A stretch of 64,000 nucleotides of DNA from Rosa chinensis (taxonomy: Eukaryota; Streptophyta; Magnoliopsida; Rosales; Rosaceae), in NCBI RefSeq assembly GCF_002994745.2, contig NC_037090.1, positions 37,319,001 to 37,383,000 on the forward strand. Reading direction: 5' to 3'. Position 1 is the stretch's first letter; every line of letters starts with the position of its first letter. The notes beneath the pieces were generated by a model. The model saw nothing but the letters and a program-made list of their open reading frames with translations, was not told where the DNA came from and did no database searches. Of this stretch, positions 12,126 through 24,135 are shown one piece after another. A program made the position numbers and the translations under genes.

Positions 12126-13001
12126 ATGAGTAACCTGAACAAATTGAACTTTGCTCCATTGGGAACAACTAGCTCTGAATATCACAGGTGGGTTCGTGAT
12201 ATCTGCCAACATCTCAAGGCCTATGGAATCTTGGATACAATTCTCGAGCCTAGCCAGGACATGCTAACTGTTGAGCAAGCTCAAGCTTTGGAAGCAAATA
12301 GAGTAGCCTTAGAGGTAAATAAGGCGAAAGCTATCATCCTAATGACTCGTCATATGGATGATTCGCTCCAGTACGAGTGTATGAATGAAGAAGACCCCAG
12401 AAGGTTGTGGATTTCACTCGAAGATAGATTTGGCAACGTCCGTGACTCCCTACTTCCTGACCTAGAAGTGAGATGGCATAGCCTCCGCTTCTGTGATTTC
12501 AAGTCAGTTCTTGACTACAACTCGGAAGCACTTCGCATTAAATCCTTAATGGAATTCTGTGGTAAAGAGATCACAAATGCGATGTTGATTGAGAAGGCTC
12601 TCTCTACTTTCCTTGTCTCTGCATTGATGGTTGCTAAGAACTATCGAATTGATGTTAGTGCAAGACGAATCACAAGGTTTCATGAGCTCATTGGAGCTAT
12701 GAATGTCGCTGAAAAGCATGACAACATCCTTGTGAAGAACTATAATTTGAGATCCGTGGAAATAGAGCATATTCCGGAATCCAATTATAGTCGCGCCCTC
12801 GCGCCCCAAAGAGAGGGCGCCAAGAGCGAAACTCTAATCTTAGGAATACATTTGGACGTTCTGGTCCATATAATCGCTCTACTTAGGAAGGTAATCGCCA
12901 AAATAGGGGAACACGGAACCGAAAAGGTAAATGTGGAAAGAGAGAGGGAGCCAACGCCTCTGGCCATGTTGGTGGCGCCACCAACACTAAGAGCCATCTA
13001 A
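12126..13001 (+). pseudogene. Copia-1 Gag, frameshifted
   Basis: MSNLNKLNFAPLGTT starts a UBN2-type copia Gag. The frame follows copia-2 Gag closely (DSLLPDLEVRWHSLRFCDFK in both) to about residue 225, near 12800, where a frameshift replaces the basic nucleic-acid-binding tail by unrelated residues. The zinc-knuckle words (CSQCGVSDH, then RICRAREE) are found further on, near 13040-13110, in another frame with an in-frame TAG where tryptophan is expected. Gag would form the virus-like particle and bind element RNA; this copy cannot make the full protein. Confidence 0.85.
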
Positions 13002-13199
13002 ATGACGCTTTCAAAGCGCCTCAATCAATGGAGTTTGAGCAAAGAGATGTATGTTCTCAATGTGGAGTGTCTGATCATTAGGCACGCATTTGTAGAGCTC
13101 GTGAAGAAATCGTCACCGCCTACAAAGCATATTGTGAAGCAAAAAAAGCTCACTATATGGAACAAGAAGATCAAGAAGATGATCTAGAGTGAAGGGTTG

Positions 13200-16100
13200 A
13201 AGACTACAAATCTGGCTGGGATCAATAGATCGCCAATTCTGTTTAAGTCTTTATTTTTCCAAGAGATGTAATAGGCAATTGCCATATATTTTTGTAGTAA
13301 ATGCCAATGGTTTAATTTTTCTTCAAAGTAGGCTCACTCAAAGTAAGTGTGATGTCTAGGAAGGTTATGAGATTAGTGGTACTTAAGCGAGCCTTGCTCC
13401 ATCGACATCTCTCTACTCACCTGATCACATTTATTTTGGAATTACCGAAAGAAGTTAGACGACTACCATTGTTTTGCATTAGCTATCATTTTGGATTCGA
13501 TATTGTTTAGTCAAAGAGACAATGATGTAACTCCGTTGGCTTATGAATAAAATTTCGAGTTCTTTATGACTCAATTTTGATTCTGAGCATATGACTTTTG
13601 TGACTACGATGGCTGGGCCATTAGTATTAATTCAAGGACATGGAATAGCCCAAGTTCCACTTGCCAAATGGCACCTTAATTACTGTCACAGAAACTCTCT
13701 ACGCTCCTAAGGCCAATTGCACCTATGAATAGCCAACGGATTCCATGCGAAAACGCATGTAGAGAACGGAAATGAGTTCCTTTGCAATACCTCTAATGAT
13801 TGCGAACAAAGGAGCATCTTAGAGAAGTTTATGTGTCACTCTAGTGGATTCTATGTCGCTATTCGAGCTATTAATCCAATAAAGTTATGAGAGAAGATCT
13901 CTTGGATTTAGACACATATTGGCTTTGTCACAACAGGATAGATCATCCTAGTCATGATATGATGATCCGTCTACTAAACACTTCACATGGACATCATTCC
14001 TTTCGAGCGAAACGAAGCATGAATCAAAAGTTGATTTCTAGACTAAGTGTGACCAACGCTGCTGCCTAGGGCACCGCCTCCGTCCACCACCAGCCTGGGG
14101 CTGGCACAGTCCCTATCCATGACACCATAGATAGCATCCATCATGGTGATGGCCCCCAGGTGATGCTGCAATCACCAACTTGCTTCAAATAGCGTTTTAG
14201 ACGCTTAGGCCTAACCAAAATAATCATTGGTTGCTTCTAAAGCCTTTCACTCATTTTACAAAGCCCGTTCCTTAGGGAAATTAGGACTAAGACCATCCTA
14301 TACAAAGGAAATGAACATACTCATTCTGTTCTTACATAGAATCCATGGGAATTCTGTGGATTGATTCAACCAACTTGCGAATGCTTAAATATTTCATGAT
14401 GTTGGTTGACACGCAAACACGCTGGTCACGTGTTGTGCCATTGTCCACCTATAAATGCTGCTTATGCTATATTCCTAGCACATATCATATGACAACAGGC
14501 TCACTCCCCGGATCATCATATTCAGTCAATTGGATTTGACTATGCTAGAGAGTTTACATCGAAAGACTTTCGATGGATATTGCAATGGGACTGATATTGG
14601 ACATCACATTCCCATGTACACACCCAAATGGTCTTACGGAAACGACTACGATGGTAGTCCAGACATTGGTAATACGCACCAATCTCCTTATATCCGCTTG
14701 GGGTGATGCAATATCGCATGCAGCTATGCTAATTCGTCTACGACCCATCGCCACTCAATGTACCTCTGCGTTACAACTAGTGACTGGCTACAAGTATCAT
14801 ACTTACGCATATTTGAGTGAGCCATTTATGTGCTAATTGCACCACCACAGCGCTCTATGATGGGTCCTTACAGATGAATGGGCAACTACGTTGGATTTGA
14901 GACTCCAACAATCGTCCGCCACGTAATGCCCTTACAAGATGATCTCATTACCGCTAGATTTGCTAGTTGTCACTTTGATGAGACAGTCTTCCCATCATTA
15001 GGGGGAGATAAGAACACAGATGTTCAGCAGGAACGACAGGAATTGTCATGGCTTGTCCCCACTATGTCTCATCTCGATCCCTGTTAAAGTGACGAGATCA
15101 CACAAATATGCTGCAAACAAACCTGCAAGGAAAGACATCCCTACAAGAGGACGTATCGCCACCCTACATGGAGGTAGGCATGGCGCCAACGCCAAAGAGA
15201 GTGGCACTCTGGCGTCACAGGCCATAGCCCTAGCTAGGATGCATGGGAGGACCGTAGGTTCGAAGGATGTTTTGGCACACTCCAATCCTTTGATCATCGA
15301 CACTCAAAATCCATCTCATGAGAATCTTCTGGATTATGGTTATCGTTGGGGGACGCCTCAACGTCAGAACCTATTCCTGAGAATATAGAGCTCTATGAAA
15401 ATTACACTAGTGTACATGAGACGTGGGATAGAAACTACATCATGATTGATGATGTGGTCGGGCATTTCGTTGCGCATGAGTTTGTTGAGTCTGATGATAT
15501 CGAACCATGCTCCGTTGATGAATGAATGCCAACGTAGAGAAATATGGCCTAAATGGAAAGATGCGATCCAGGTTAAGATGGATTCTCTAACGAAGAGGAA
15601 GGTTTTCGAGCTAGTGATGCCAACACCTCCTAACATAAAACCTATTGACTAATGGGTCTTCGTTAGAAAGCGTGATGAGAAAAAGATATGGTAATCTTGC
15701 CTTATGGTGCAAGGCTCCTCACAAAACACCCTGGAATTGACTACGATGAGATATATTCTCTCGTAATGGATGTCATTACACTCCACTACCCGGTCAGTTT
15801 GGTAGTTTCTGAATAACTGAACATGCAGCTTACAAATGTGGTCACTACGTATCTCTATAGGGATCTAGATATGGAATATACATGAAGGTTCATGGTGAAC
15901 TTCATTTACTCAAGTCACGTGGCTCTAGACCACGGAGCGCGTTTACAAAGAGGTTGAAACGCTCGCTAAATTGACTATTTGATTGGGAAGGGATATGCCC
16001 ACGCGTTTCCATAACAAATTTCATATTCCATCGCGGTTCATGTTGGACATAATCTTCATTAGAAGCCCTTAAAGAGTTAAGAAAAACCGCTGAACACTTC

Positions 16101-17220
16101 AAATCCGAGTTTGAGATGGAGGATTTTGGGAGAACACAATTATGTCTCGGTTTGGAACTTGAGCATCGTGTTGATAGATGCTTAGGCATTTTGACAAGGT
16201 CAAACCTTCAAGAATCCCCATGATCGTCCTTAGTCTTGATCCTGAAAATGATCCTCTTCGTCTGAAGGATGATGACGAAGATGTGCTAGAGGTAGAAGTG
16301 CCTTACTTGAGTACAATAGGCACATTATTGTACTTAGCTCAATGCACAGGACCAGACATCTCATTTGTAGTGAACTTGTTAGCTAAGGTATATCTCTGCA
16401 CCAACGCGACGCCATTTTGATTGGTGTAAAAGACATTTTTCAATACTTGAGATGTACGACTTGTTCTATCCCTACAGAGAGATGATGGATTCGAACCCAT
16501 CACACACCAGAAACGCCCCCAAAGCTGGCCTGTGTTCTCTATCCCCATCCCAAAACGATATAAGTGTTTTGGAAGGTTTTGCTGATGCTGGGTACCTCTC
16601 TGACCCACACAAAGGTCGCTCCCAAACTGGTTAATTGTTCACCATGGGAAAAGACCGTGATATCTTGGAGGTCTACAAAACAGACCGTAGTCGCTAGATC
16701 TTCGAACCATGCAAAGATTATTGCTCTTCATGAAGTGTTCGTGAATGTTTATGGATTGGATCCATAATTACGCATGTTCGAACAAATTGTGGTTTGAAGC
16801 CTACCACAAGATGAGCCTACGAGCATTTAGGATAATGCTGTTCATTTTGAAATGAAGCTAGGCCACATCAAAAGCGACAACACCAAGCATAATCAGCAAC
16901 AACAGACTCTCCTCAAATACCAAAGTGAACTAGGTTCGATATGAGGATAATGTGGCAAACTTGTTTACTAAGTCATTGCCCAAATCAACGTTCGAGAAAC
17001 ATGTGGCAAGAATTGACTTGCGGAAATTATCTGAACTCCCATTATCGTAGTCATCAGGGGGAGACACAGACATCAGGGGGAGATGTCTACATGTTCACCT
17101 CGAAACGTGAAGGGTGTGTTGTGCTCTTTTTCCCCTTCGACTTAGGTTATGTTTGTCTCACTGGGTTTTTGTTACTCGGCAAGGTTTTTAACGAGGCAAT
17201 GAGAGAAGCACCACGTTTGG
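13200..17220 (+). pseudogene. Copia-1 pol relic
   Basis: Broken copia pol words occur in order: pre-integrase and integrase (THDMMIR region about 13890-13980; WIDSTNLR, LVDTQTRW about 14360-14420; SAWGDAISHAAMLI near 14690-14735), then RT/RNase H fragments (KWKDAIQVKMDSL near 15560; VPYLSTIGTLLYLAQCTGPD near 16300; SWRSTKQTVVARSSNHAK near 16660). Stops and frame changes occur every 50-100 codons. Many of the same breaks are seen in copia-2. Confidence 0.8.
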
Positions 17221-17227
17221 GCAACAC

Positions 17228-17236
17228 AAGGGGGAG
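17228..17236 (+). promoter_or_regulatory. Polypurine tract of copia-1
   Basis: AAGGGGGAG lies immediately before the 3' LTR, where plus-strand priming is expected. Confidence 0.75.
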
Positions 17237-17455
17237 TGTTCAAGTAAAACCCTAATTTGTGTTTGGCCCAAACTCTAGGTTACTTGACCTAGTAATAATA
17301 GGGTAAAATTAGAAGGATCTAGATTCTTATTCAATGTACTATTACTTTCCTTGTATGATTGAGATTCTATGCATTGTAATCCTCTATATAAAATGGTCCC
17401 TATTATCAATGAGAATACACAGCGATTTCCTCTCAATTTCAGTTTCTCTACAACA
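17237..17455 (+). repeat. 3' LTR of copia-1
   Basis: 219 bp, the same ends as the 5' LTR, followed by the CATAC target duplication. Confidence 0.9.
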
Positions 17456-18058
17456 CATACTTATATTTTGAAAAATATCAAAATGGTACATGATAAAAAC
17501 GATCCAATATTCATACCTAAGAATAGTAAAAACGTTAACTCCGTTAAATTTTCAGGGGTAAAAGCGGTAATCCTCCTCCCCATACATACATACATACATA
17601 CACCTAGAGAATCTTGAAAGTCCCATGGAAGTGGAAGCGAAGAGGGAGATTTGGGCTATTCTTCTTGAGGGTTACTCGTGCATAAATAGCCCATGAGCAA
17701 TTTCTTAGCGATTAGGGTGTGGAAGAAGTAGAGAAGGTGAGATAGAAGAAAGAGTCAATGGGGGGTTCTAATTTGCAGCTGAGGACGACGAGTCTTCAAT
17801 CTTACCACTCCCTGTCTACCTACTTTTACCCAATCAACCTACCTCCATCATTTGATTTTTTCTTTTTTTTTTTAGCTTGCACTTGTTTCCAAGGAAACGG
17901 TAAAGGTTATAATGGACTAACGGCAGGTTCAGAACCCTAAATGACATATTCAAAACCCTAAATGAAAGGAGTGGCTATCGTTCTGCCACGTCTCCGGGTA
18001 AGCACAACCTTGGTGGATGGCAGAATTTTCCGTCTTTGCTTTCCTGGTTTAATTCTAA
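17456..18058. other. Intergenic, short CATA microsatellite
   Basis: Contains a (CATA)n run near 17581-17601 and otherwise no recognised gene. Before copia-1 inserted, this was the sequence adjoining the ORC1 upstream region. Confidence 0.5.
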
Positions 18059-18510
18059 GGTCTCGTTTCGTTCACGGAATGGAAAGGTTGAGAAGGAAAA
18101 CTTTATTATTTCATGTGTTTGGCACACCCAAGGAAATGAACAACTTTCCTACATGAAGGGAAAATAAAGGGGAAAATAGATCCACCCATACCCCATGGGA
18201 TTTATTTTCCCTCATACTTTCCCTTCATTAATTGCATACTCTAATGGTTGTTATTACCAAATTATTCAAGACACTTTTGAATCTTGAATTGTTTATGTTT
18301 TGATAATAAAGATATTATTGAAAAATTAATGTTACCTACTTTTCTATTCATGCACAAACTAAACATTGAAAAGGAAAGTAAAATACATTTTCCGATTACT
18401 TTTCCGGCGCCTCTAAACATTGGTAGAGAAACTGGTGGGAAATTTACTTTCCTATGCTCATGGAAAAAACCAAATAACCAAATTTATTTTCCGGCAACCA
18501 AACGAGGACT
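18059..18510. mobile_element. Small non-autonomous DNA element with imperfect terminal inverted repeats
   Basis: The left end GTCTCGTTTCGTTCACGGAA and the right end TTCCGGCAACCAAACGAGGA are imperfect inverse complements over about 20 bp. The 450-bp interior is AT-rich with no coding potential and repeated GGAAAATAAA/TTTATTTTCC words pairing across it. I did not find a clean target duplication, so the superfamily is uncertain (hAT-type is my guess). Confidence 0.55.
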
Positions 18511-18701
18511 AAATACTTCCTTTCATACATTAATTTTGATTTTTATGTGCAATGATTGAGTTCTCCAATGAAAGCATAGGATTCTTTTCCCGATACTGGA
18601 AAAATAATGTCATGGTGTTGGGGTAGGAGACTGGGTTGTGTCAGGCTGTAGGCAAGATTTAAAACATTACTCTGCCCGTCTGGTTGTTACCCAGTTAGCT
18701 C

Positions 18702-19681
18702 TAGGGCTGGCCATGGTACTATTACCGAATTTTTTGGCGTCAACCAAATACAGACCGAAAGTCATCGGTTTCACCAAATGTGTTGCCTTAACCGTGCCGG
18801 AGCTTTCGGTTACCGGAAGTTCAGTTTACCGATTTCAACGGTCAGTTTTGGCCAGTATTTGAAAAGTCCGATCGTGGGAATTTGGAGGACTGCAGAGATA
18901 AAATCCGGCGATAATCTGGCTCTTATGTATAATCTGCCTCAGATTTGTAACCTAAGTGAAGGAGATGGGGATTGCAGTATGAGGAGGAAGAAGAAATAGA
19001 AAGAAGGAAGAGTACAGAGTTGAGGTGAAAGAAGCTGAGAGTGAGAGAAGAACAGCAGCCCTCCTAATTCCAGATCTAGAATTCAGTTGGAGATCTGATT
19101 TTTGATTCATATCTAGAGGTGAAAGAAGAAGTGGAAGGATGAATAAGAAAAATGATGAGAAAATGGAGGAAGAAGAACAAGAATCTAGGAAGAACAAAAG
19201 TCAAAAATGAAGAGGAAGAGCAGAAAGTGAGAAAGTAAGAAACAAAAGAGGAAGAGAAACTGAGAAAGAACAAAGAAGAGAGAGAGAGAGAGTTGTCTCG
19301 AAGTAGAAGAATCGAAAGAGTTTTTAATTTTTATGATTTCTGATTCAAGTATATTTTTTAGTTTTTGTGCAATTGACAACAAGCAAGCTTGTGGCCTAGT
19401 GGTAAGTGACTCGAGTTTGTAGTGAGATTGGCAAGGGTTCGATCCTTGGCAAAGGCAAGAGGGGTAGTATTTTTGGGAATTAAATCCAGAAATTTCTATC
19501 TCGGCTGGTTCGGTAACACCGAACCTATGCAATTGGTTGTACCACTACCGAGCGGAAAACGTTGCTTCAGTACGGTACTACCATATCGACTCTTCGGGTA
19601 CCGGATTTGTCTGCGCCGGCACCACCGGTTCGGCCGGTTTTCGGTTGGTTCGGGTAGGTATGGTAATTTGAGCCAGCCCTA
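18702..19681. mobile_element. hAT-type non-autonomous element, 980 bp
   Basis: Perfect 9-bp terminal inverted repeats TAGGGCTGG / CCAGCCCTA extend imperfectly inward (TACC..GGTA words). The element is flanked by a perfect 8-bp duplication GTTAGCTC (18694-18701 and 19682-19689). An 8-bp duplication and a TAGGG end are the signature of the hAT superfamily. No transposase frame remains; the right half is rich in CCGGTTCGG-type words and the middle is purine-rich. It carries a SINE-like block. Confidence 0.85.
19380..19500 (+). repeat. tRNA-derived SINE-like block inside the hAT element
   Basis: TGGCCTAGTGG at 19392-19402 fits an RNA polymerase III A box and GGGTTCGATCC at 19435-19445 fits a B box, 43 bp apart, as in tRNA-derived plant SINEs. 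The sequence between does not fold as a tRNA I can read, so it is not called a tRNA gene. A 3' tail and a target duplication were not resolved. Confidence 0.55.
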
Positions 19682-19747
19682 GTTAGCTCACAACTAAGAT
19701 AGGCCGCTCAAAAAGTGTTCACAAATATAATTTCGATGCCTCTACAA

Positions 19748-19774
19748 TACACACACACACACACACACACACAC
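19748..19774. repeat. (AC)n microsatellite
   Basis: About 13 AC units. It is followed by GC-rich sequence beginning near GTGGACGTCCAC, and the same arrangement recurs at 21767. Confidence 0.85.
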
Positions 19775-21039
19775 AAGAAGGATCTGAAGTGGACGTCCAC
19801 AACCTAACCCAGAAAAAGTACGGACGTCGCTCCTCCGGCCTCGATCGGGCAGCGACAGCGGAGTTTCTCTTGCCGAACTGAACCAGGCGATGAAGTTGAG
19901 CAGTTCAGAAGCGGCTGGACTAGTCAATGAAAGGTTTGAAGTCGAGCTCGATGGGCTTCCATGGCTTCCGGCGAGCTCGCAGCACACCACTGAGTTTCCG
20001 ATCGCCTTCTTCTTCGCTACTTGATCGAGGCCGTCCGAGATGTCTAGAGGGTGCGTCCGACACCCGTAGCTCAACGCTCGCCGCCTTCTCGAACTAGGAC
20101 TACCACCACTACCACAACACAATCATGTCGTCTATGCCAATTATTTCTGCATCATTTCAAGTACCACAAATTGCAAAGCTTGAAATTGTTCGCTGGACGG
20201 CAAATTTTCCACCAAGCATATGGGGAGATCGCTTCATCAACTATGATTCCCAACACACTGTAAAACTCAATATTACTCCAGTACATTAATAATAGGGCTC
20301 TGGTTATCACACTCTAGTTTCCATCATTTCATATTTATAATTTGCACTGTGTGAAGTGTATTCAAAAATGAATGTGAAAAAGTCACTTCCCTTCAATTCC
20401 ACATGTTTACTTTTCCCAAAATTCTATTGATTTACATGGTTTTAACTCATTTAATTGTTTTTGTAGCAGAAGACTGATGCCTTTTGGCCACAACAGGTTG
20501 AAAAACTGAAAACAGTAGTGAAGAGGGAAGTTTTTACTAATGAATGTGATTTTTCACATCGACTCAAGTTCATTGATGCAATACAACGACTTGGCGTGGC
20601 ATACCAATTTGAACATGAAACAGAAGAATCACTGCAACATATCCATGCTAAATATTGTCATCATGATCAGTTTCGTGACGACAACCATCTTTACAATGTT
20701 GCGCTATGTTTTCGGCTTCTAAGTCAACATGTATATCATATTTCATCTGGTACGTAATTATGTTATTGAAAATTTATGTTTGAGCAGGCCTGCAAAATTT
20801 GTTGTTTTTATTCTTATATATGCTGATCAATGGCATGCATTTTTGGAGAAAAAAAATACAGATATATTCAACAAAGTTCAAAGATTCAAATGGTAGCTTC
20901 AAAAAATGCTTAATTGCTGACGCCTATGGTATGCTAAGCCTCTATGAAGCGACACATCTTAGGGTTAATATGGAGAAGATATACTTGAAGCTCTTCTGTT
21001 CATCGACCACCACTCAACTAGGTCTGTGCTTAATAACAA

Positions 21040-21551
21040 GGGTAAATTTCGCAAACAGTACACCAAGTAAAGGCCACTAATAATTCTTATACACAAAGTT
21101 TCAAACCAAACATTTCAGTACACGAAATCTGAAACTCGACCCACTATCAGTACATGACGTCAATTTTTGACACCAAAATATCCGTTATGCCCTCAGTTCT
21201 TTTTTTTTTAATAATTTTTTTTTCTGTTTTTTTTTCCCTCGTTTTATCTCTTTCTTCTTCCTTCTTCCGGGCTCACTCCCTCGCTTCCAATGCCGCCTTC
21301 CTCACCTCGCATAACAAAAAAAAAAATGACTCGAGTCATTTATAAATTTAGGAAAAAAAAAATAACAGAAAAAAAAATTATTTAAAAAAAAGAACTGAGG
21401 GCATAATGGACATTTTGGTGTCAAAAATTGACGTCGTGTACTGATAGTGGGTCGAGTTTCAGATTTCGTGTACCGAAATGTTTGGTTTGAAACTTTGTGT
21501 ATAAGAATTATTAGTGGCCTTTACTTGGTGTACTGTTTGCGAAATTTTCTC
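21040..21551. mobile_element. Long-TIR MULE-type MITE in TPS exon 3
   Basis: The two ends are long inverted repeats (well over 100 bp each side, e.g. CAAACAGTACACCAAGTAAA on the left and its complement on the right). Termini are GGGTAAATTTCGC / GAGAAAATTTCGC. A perfect 9-bp duplication TAATAACAA flanks it (21031-21039 and 21552-21560). 9-bp duplications and long TIRs are typical of Mutator-like elements. Removing it with one duplication restores the TPS reading VLNNNVSYPALL. Confidence 0.9.
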
Positions 21552-21764
21552 TAATAACAATGTAAGCTATCCAGCACTACTGACTGAACAAATAACTGAA
21601 GCTTTGAAGAGATCTCTTCGAAAAAGTCTAGAGAGATTATGTGCCAAGTGTTACATGTCAATCTACCAAGATGAAGCCTCACATAGTGAATCTTTGAAAC
21701 TTGCAAAGTTGGATTTCAATCTTGTGCAGTCTTAACACCAAAAGGAGCTCTGTGACTTTACAAG

Positions 21765-21766
<2 letters not shown>

Positions 21767-21799
<33 letters not shown>

Positions 21800-22179
21800 T
21801 ATATATAGAGGCCCGTTCACAGGCGGACGTCCACAATTGATGCCAAAGTGCTGACACAGCTCATGGAGGCTCGGGGGAGCGCCGATCGCAGCTCTGGTTC
21901 CATCCTCGGAGGCCAGGGACACCCCGGACGTGATCGCCATCAAGTTGAGGGCTAATGTGATCGAAGTCGGAGGTCTGCACCAAAAGTTTAACAGAAACTC
22001 CGAGCAAACTAATTTTGACTTCGAACTCGTCACTGATGAGTCCACCGACGAACCAATTTTGACTTCGATCACGTCCGGGGTGTCCCTAGTCTCTGAGGAC
22101 AAAACCAAAGCCGCGATCGGGCGCTGCCTCGAGCTAGCCTCTGTAAGCGGCATCCGCACTTCTGATCCTCTCTCCATAA

Positions 22180-22214
<35 letters not shown>

Positions 22215-22230
22215 ATTAATTAATTAATTA
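21767..22230. repeat. TPS intron 3 filling: (AC)n, GC-rich inserted block, (TA)n/(TAAT)n
   Basis: (AC)15 at 21767-21796, then a GC-rich 360-bp block starting near GCGGACGTCCACA and ending near CCGCACTTCTGATCCTC, then (TA)n and (TTAA)n to 22240. The block's start matches that at 19786-19795 upstream of the gene (GGACGTCCAC), so both may be copies of one unclassified repeat. Confidence 0.5.
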
Positions 22231-23048
22231 ATTAATTAAGCTCATAATAATTAAGTGCTCTGGTCTTTGTTGTTAATTTTTCAAGTGGAGTTAGGAGGTC
22301 AGTTTATCAATTTATTGAACTAATATCGTTTATTAGGTGGTGGAGAGAACTAGACTTTGAAACGAAACTGCCTTTTGCAAGAGATATGGTGGTGGAGTTG
22401 TTCTTTTGGATAGTAGGAGTATATTTTGAACCTCAATACTCCACTGGCAGAATTGTTATGACAAAAGTGGCTGTTCTTCTCACAATTTTAGATGATATCT
22501 ACGATGCATATGGTACATTTGAAGAACTAGTGATTTTTACCAAAGCAATTGACAGGTTTAAAGTGATATATCGTTAGTTACTTTGCTAGTTAATTTTTTT
22601 CTTCCAAGACTCCTACTATATATATAAATATGCTTAAGATTATCATATATATGAATATATTTCAGGTGGGATCTCAAATGCATAGATGAACTCCCGGATT
22701 ATATGAAAATATTCTATTATGAACTTTTGAATCTTTTCAATGAAATTGACGAGGTGATATCAAAGGAAGGAAGATCACACCGAGTTTCATATGCAATACA
22801 AGCTGTACGTAATACACTAATGAAATTAACTTATTTTTAAATTTAGTTCACTAGTTTAATATGCATATGTGTGTATATATTTATTTATCTATATGCTCAG
22901 ATGAAAAATCAAGCTGATCGTATTTCAATGAGGCTCAATGGTTACACGAAGGACTCATTCCGAGCATGGAAGAGTATATACGCGTTGCAACCGTTTCGAT
23001 CAGTTACACCTGTCTAACGACCATTTCTTTACTTGGCATGGAAGATAT

Positions 23049-23519
23049 TGTTAAAACCATATACATGCTCACAACATATGCACACAATCATAAAAGGGAT
23101 CAAGGCTTACCTTCAGCAATCACTGGCATGGATTCCATCTTATGCTGCAACCACGAACACTGAATATGGCCTTCTGTTACTTACCAACTTGCTTCTCAAT
23201 GGACAGAACAATATGCAAAACGTCGGTAGTAATCAGGGACCAATTCATCTGTATATATAGGAGACTTAACCCTCAAGAAGCTTCACATTAAGGCTATCCA
23301 TATCGGTTTAGGTTTCCTAGTTAGATTCCTAATGTATCACAATCTTGTAGCCTTTCTTGTAGACTAAGCAATGGATTACTATCCTTAATGAATTGATACA
23401 CTGCTTCATTAAGTTACTAGGATTGATTTACAGTTTGTATCCATGTTAAACTAGGTTTGACATTTAGCTAATTATCAATTACTTTATGATGATGTGTTAA
23501 GTCCATATTTGATCTAACA
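23049..23519 (-). repeat. 3' LTR of copia-3 (minus orientation)
   Basis: 471 bp, TG..CA ends, near-identical to 29529-29999. Confidence 0.93.
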
Positions 23520-23536
23520 ATCTCCCCCTTGGACTC
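23520..23536 (-). promoter_or_regulatory. Polypurine tract of copia-3
   Basis: On the minus strand CCAAGGGGGAGAT directly precedes the 3' LTR. Confidence 0.75.
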
Positions 23537-24135
23537 ACACATATCATACTCGATGATTTGCACCAGAGAACATCAAAACCTACTTAACTTACTGAAGTGC
23601 GCGCCAGATGACAAACTTAAATCGAAAATCCATTCCAACATGGTCAGATCACAGTTACTTATGCAGAGCAAGAAACAGTATACATTTTAACAAAAATGCA
23701 GAGTTTCAAAACCACAAACATAAACTCCTGCAATCCACATATGTCAAACCAGAAGTGATACAATATATGTTAATGTGTATCAACAAGTAAACATATATTA
23801 GGTCCTACTGTATGTTTCTAAAACCATAAACTCAAGCAATATTTCTGAACACTGATGGCTTAAAACATTGCTTGAACCTTAGCATCATGCTGTACATGAT
23901 TTAAGCCATCTGATAGCAAGTATGACATTCAAAACAAGATGATAATTTCCAAAATAAACCAATAAAGCTGCAGCAAAATCATAACTGGAAATACCTCAAA
24001 ATTTATTGATAATAAAAACTGCCATTACAAATAAGTTGTGATAAACAAAAGTCAAAAATATCACAACTGAAAATACAAGAACTCAAGAACCTTAAAATTT
24101 TAAATTGCTCCAATTGGACTAACTCTCTACTGAAC

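Larger units (their letters stand above)
11165..17455 (+). mobile_element. Ty1/copia-type LTR retrotransposon copia-1, decayed
   Basis: Two direct 219-bp LTRs (11165-11383 and 17237-17455) start TGTTCAAG and end CTACAACA. Flanks are CATAT before and CATAC after, a 5-bp target duplication with one change. The internal part runs primer site, gag, then pol in pieces. The LTRs differ at about 16 positions by eye (roughly 7%), so this is an old insertion, about 300 bp upstream of the ORC1 start codon. Gag starts at 12126. Pol fragments carry copia-like integrase and reverse-transcriptase words but every frame is broken. A second family member lies at 41966-48114 on the other strand. Confidence 0.9.

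Noticed and set aside
19392..19445. tRNA gene
   Set aside because: A and B box words are present but no cloverleaf or anticodon arm can be drawn; SINE-like is the better reading.
22966..23260. Separate small plus-strand genes across the TPS/copia-3 junction
   Set aside because: They are frames running through TPS exon 6 into the LTR, and the same LTR frame recurs at 29528-29740.
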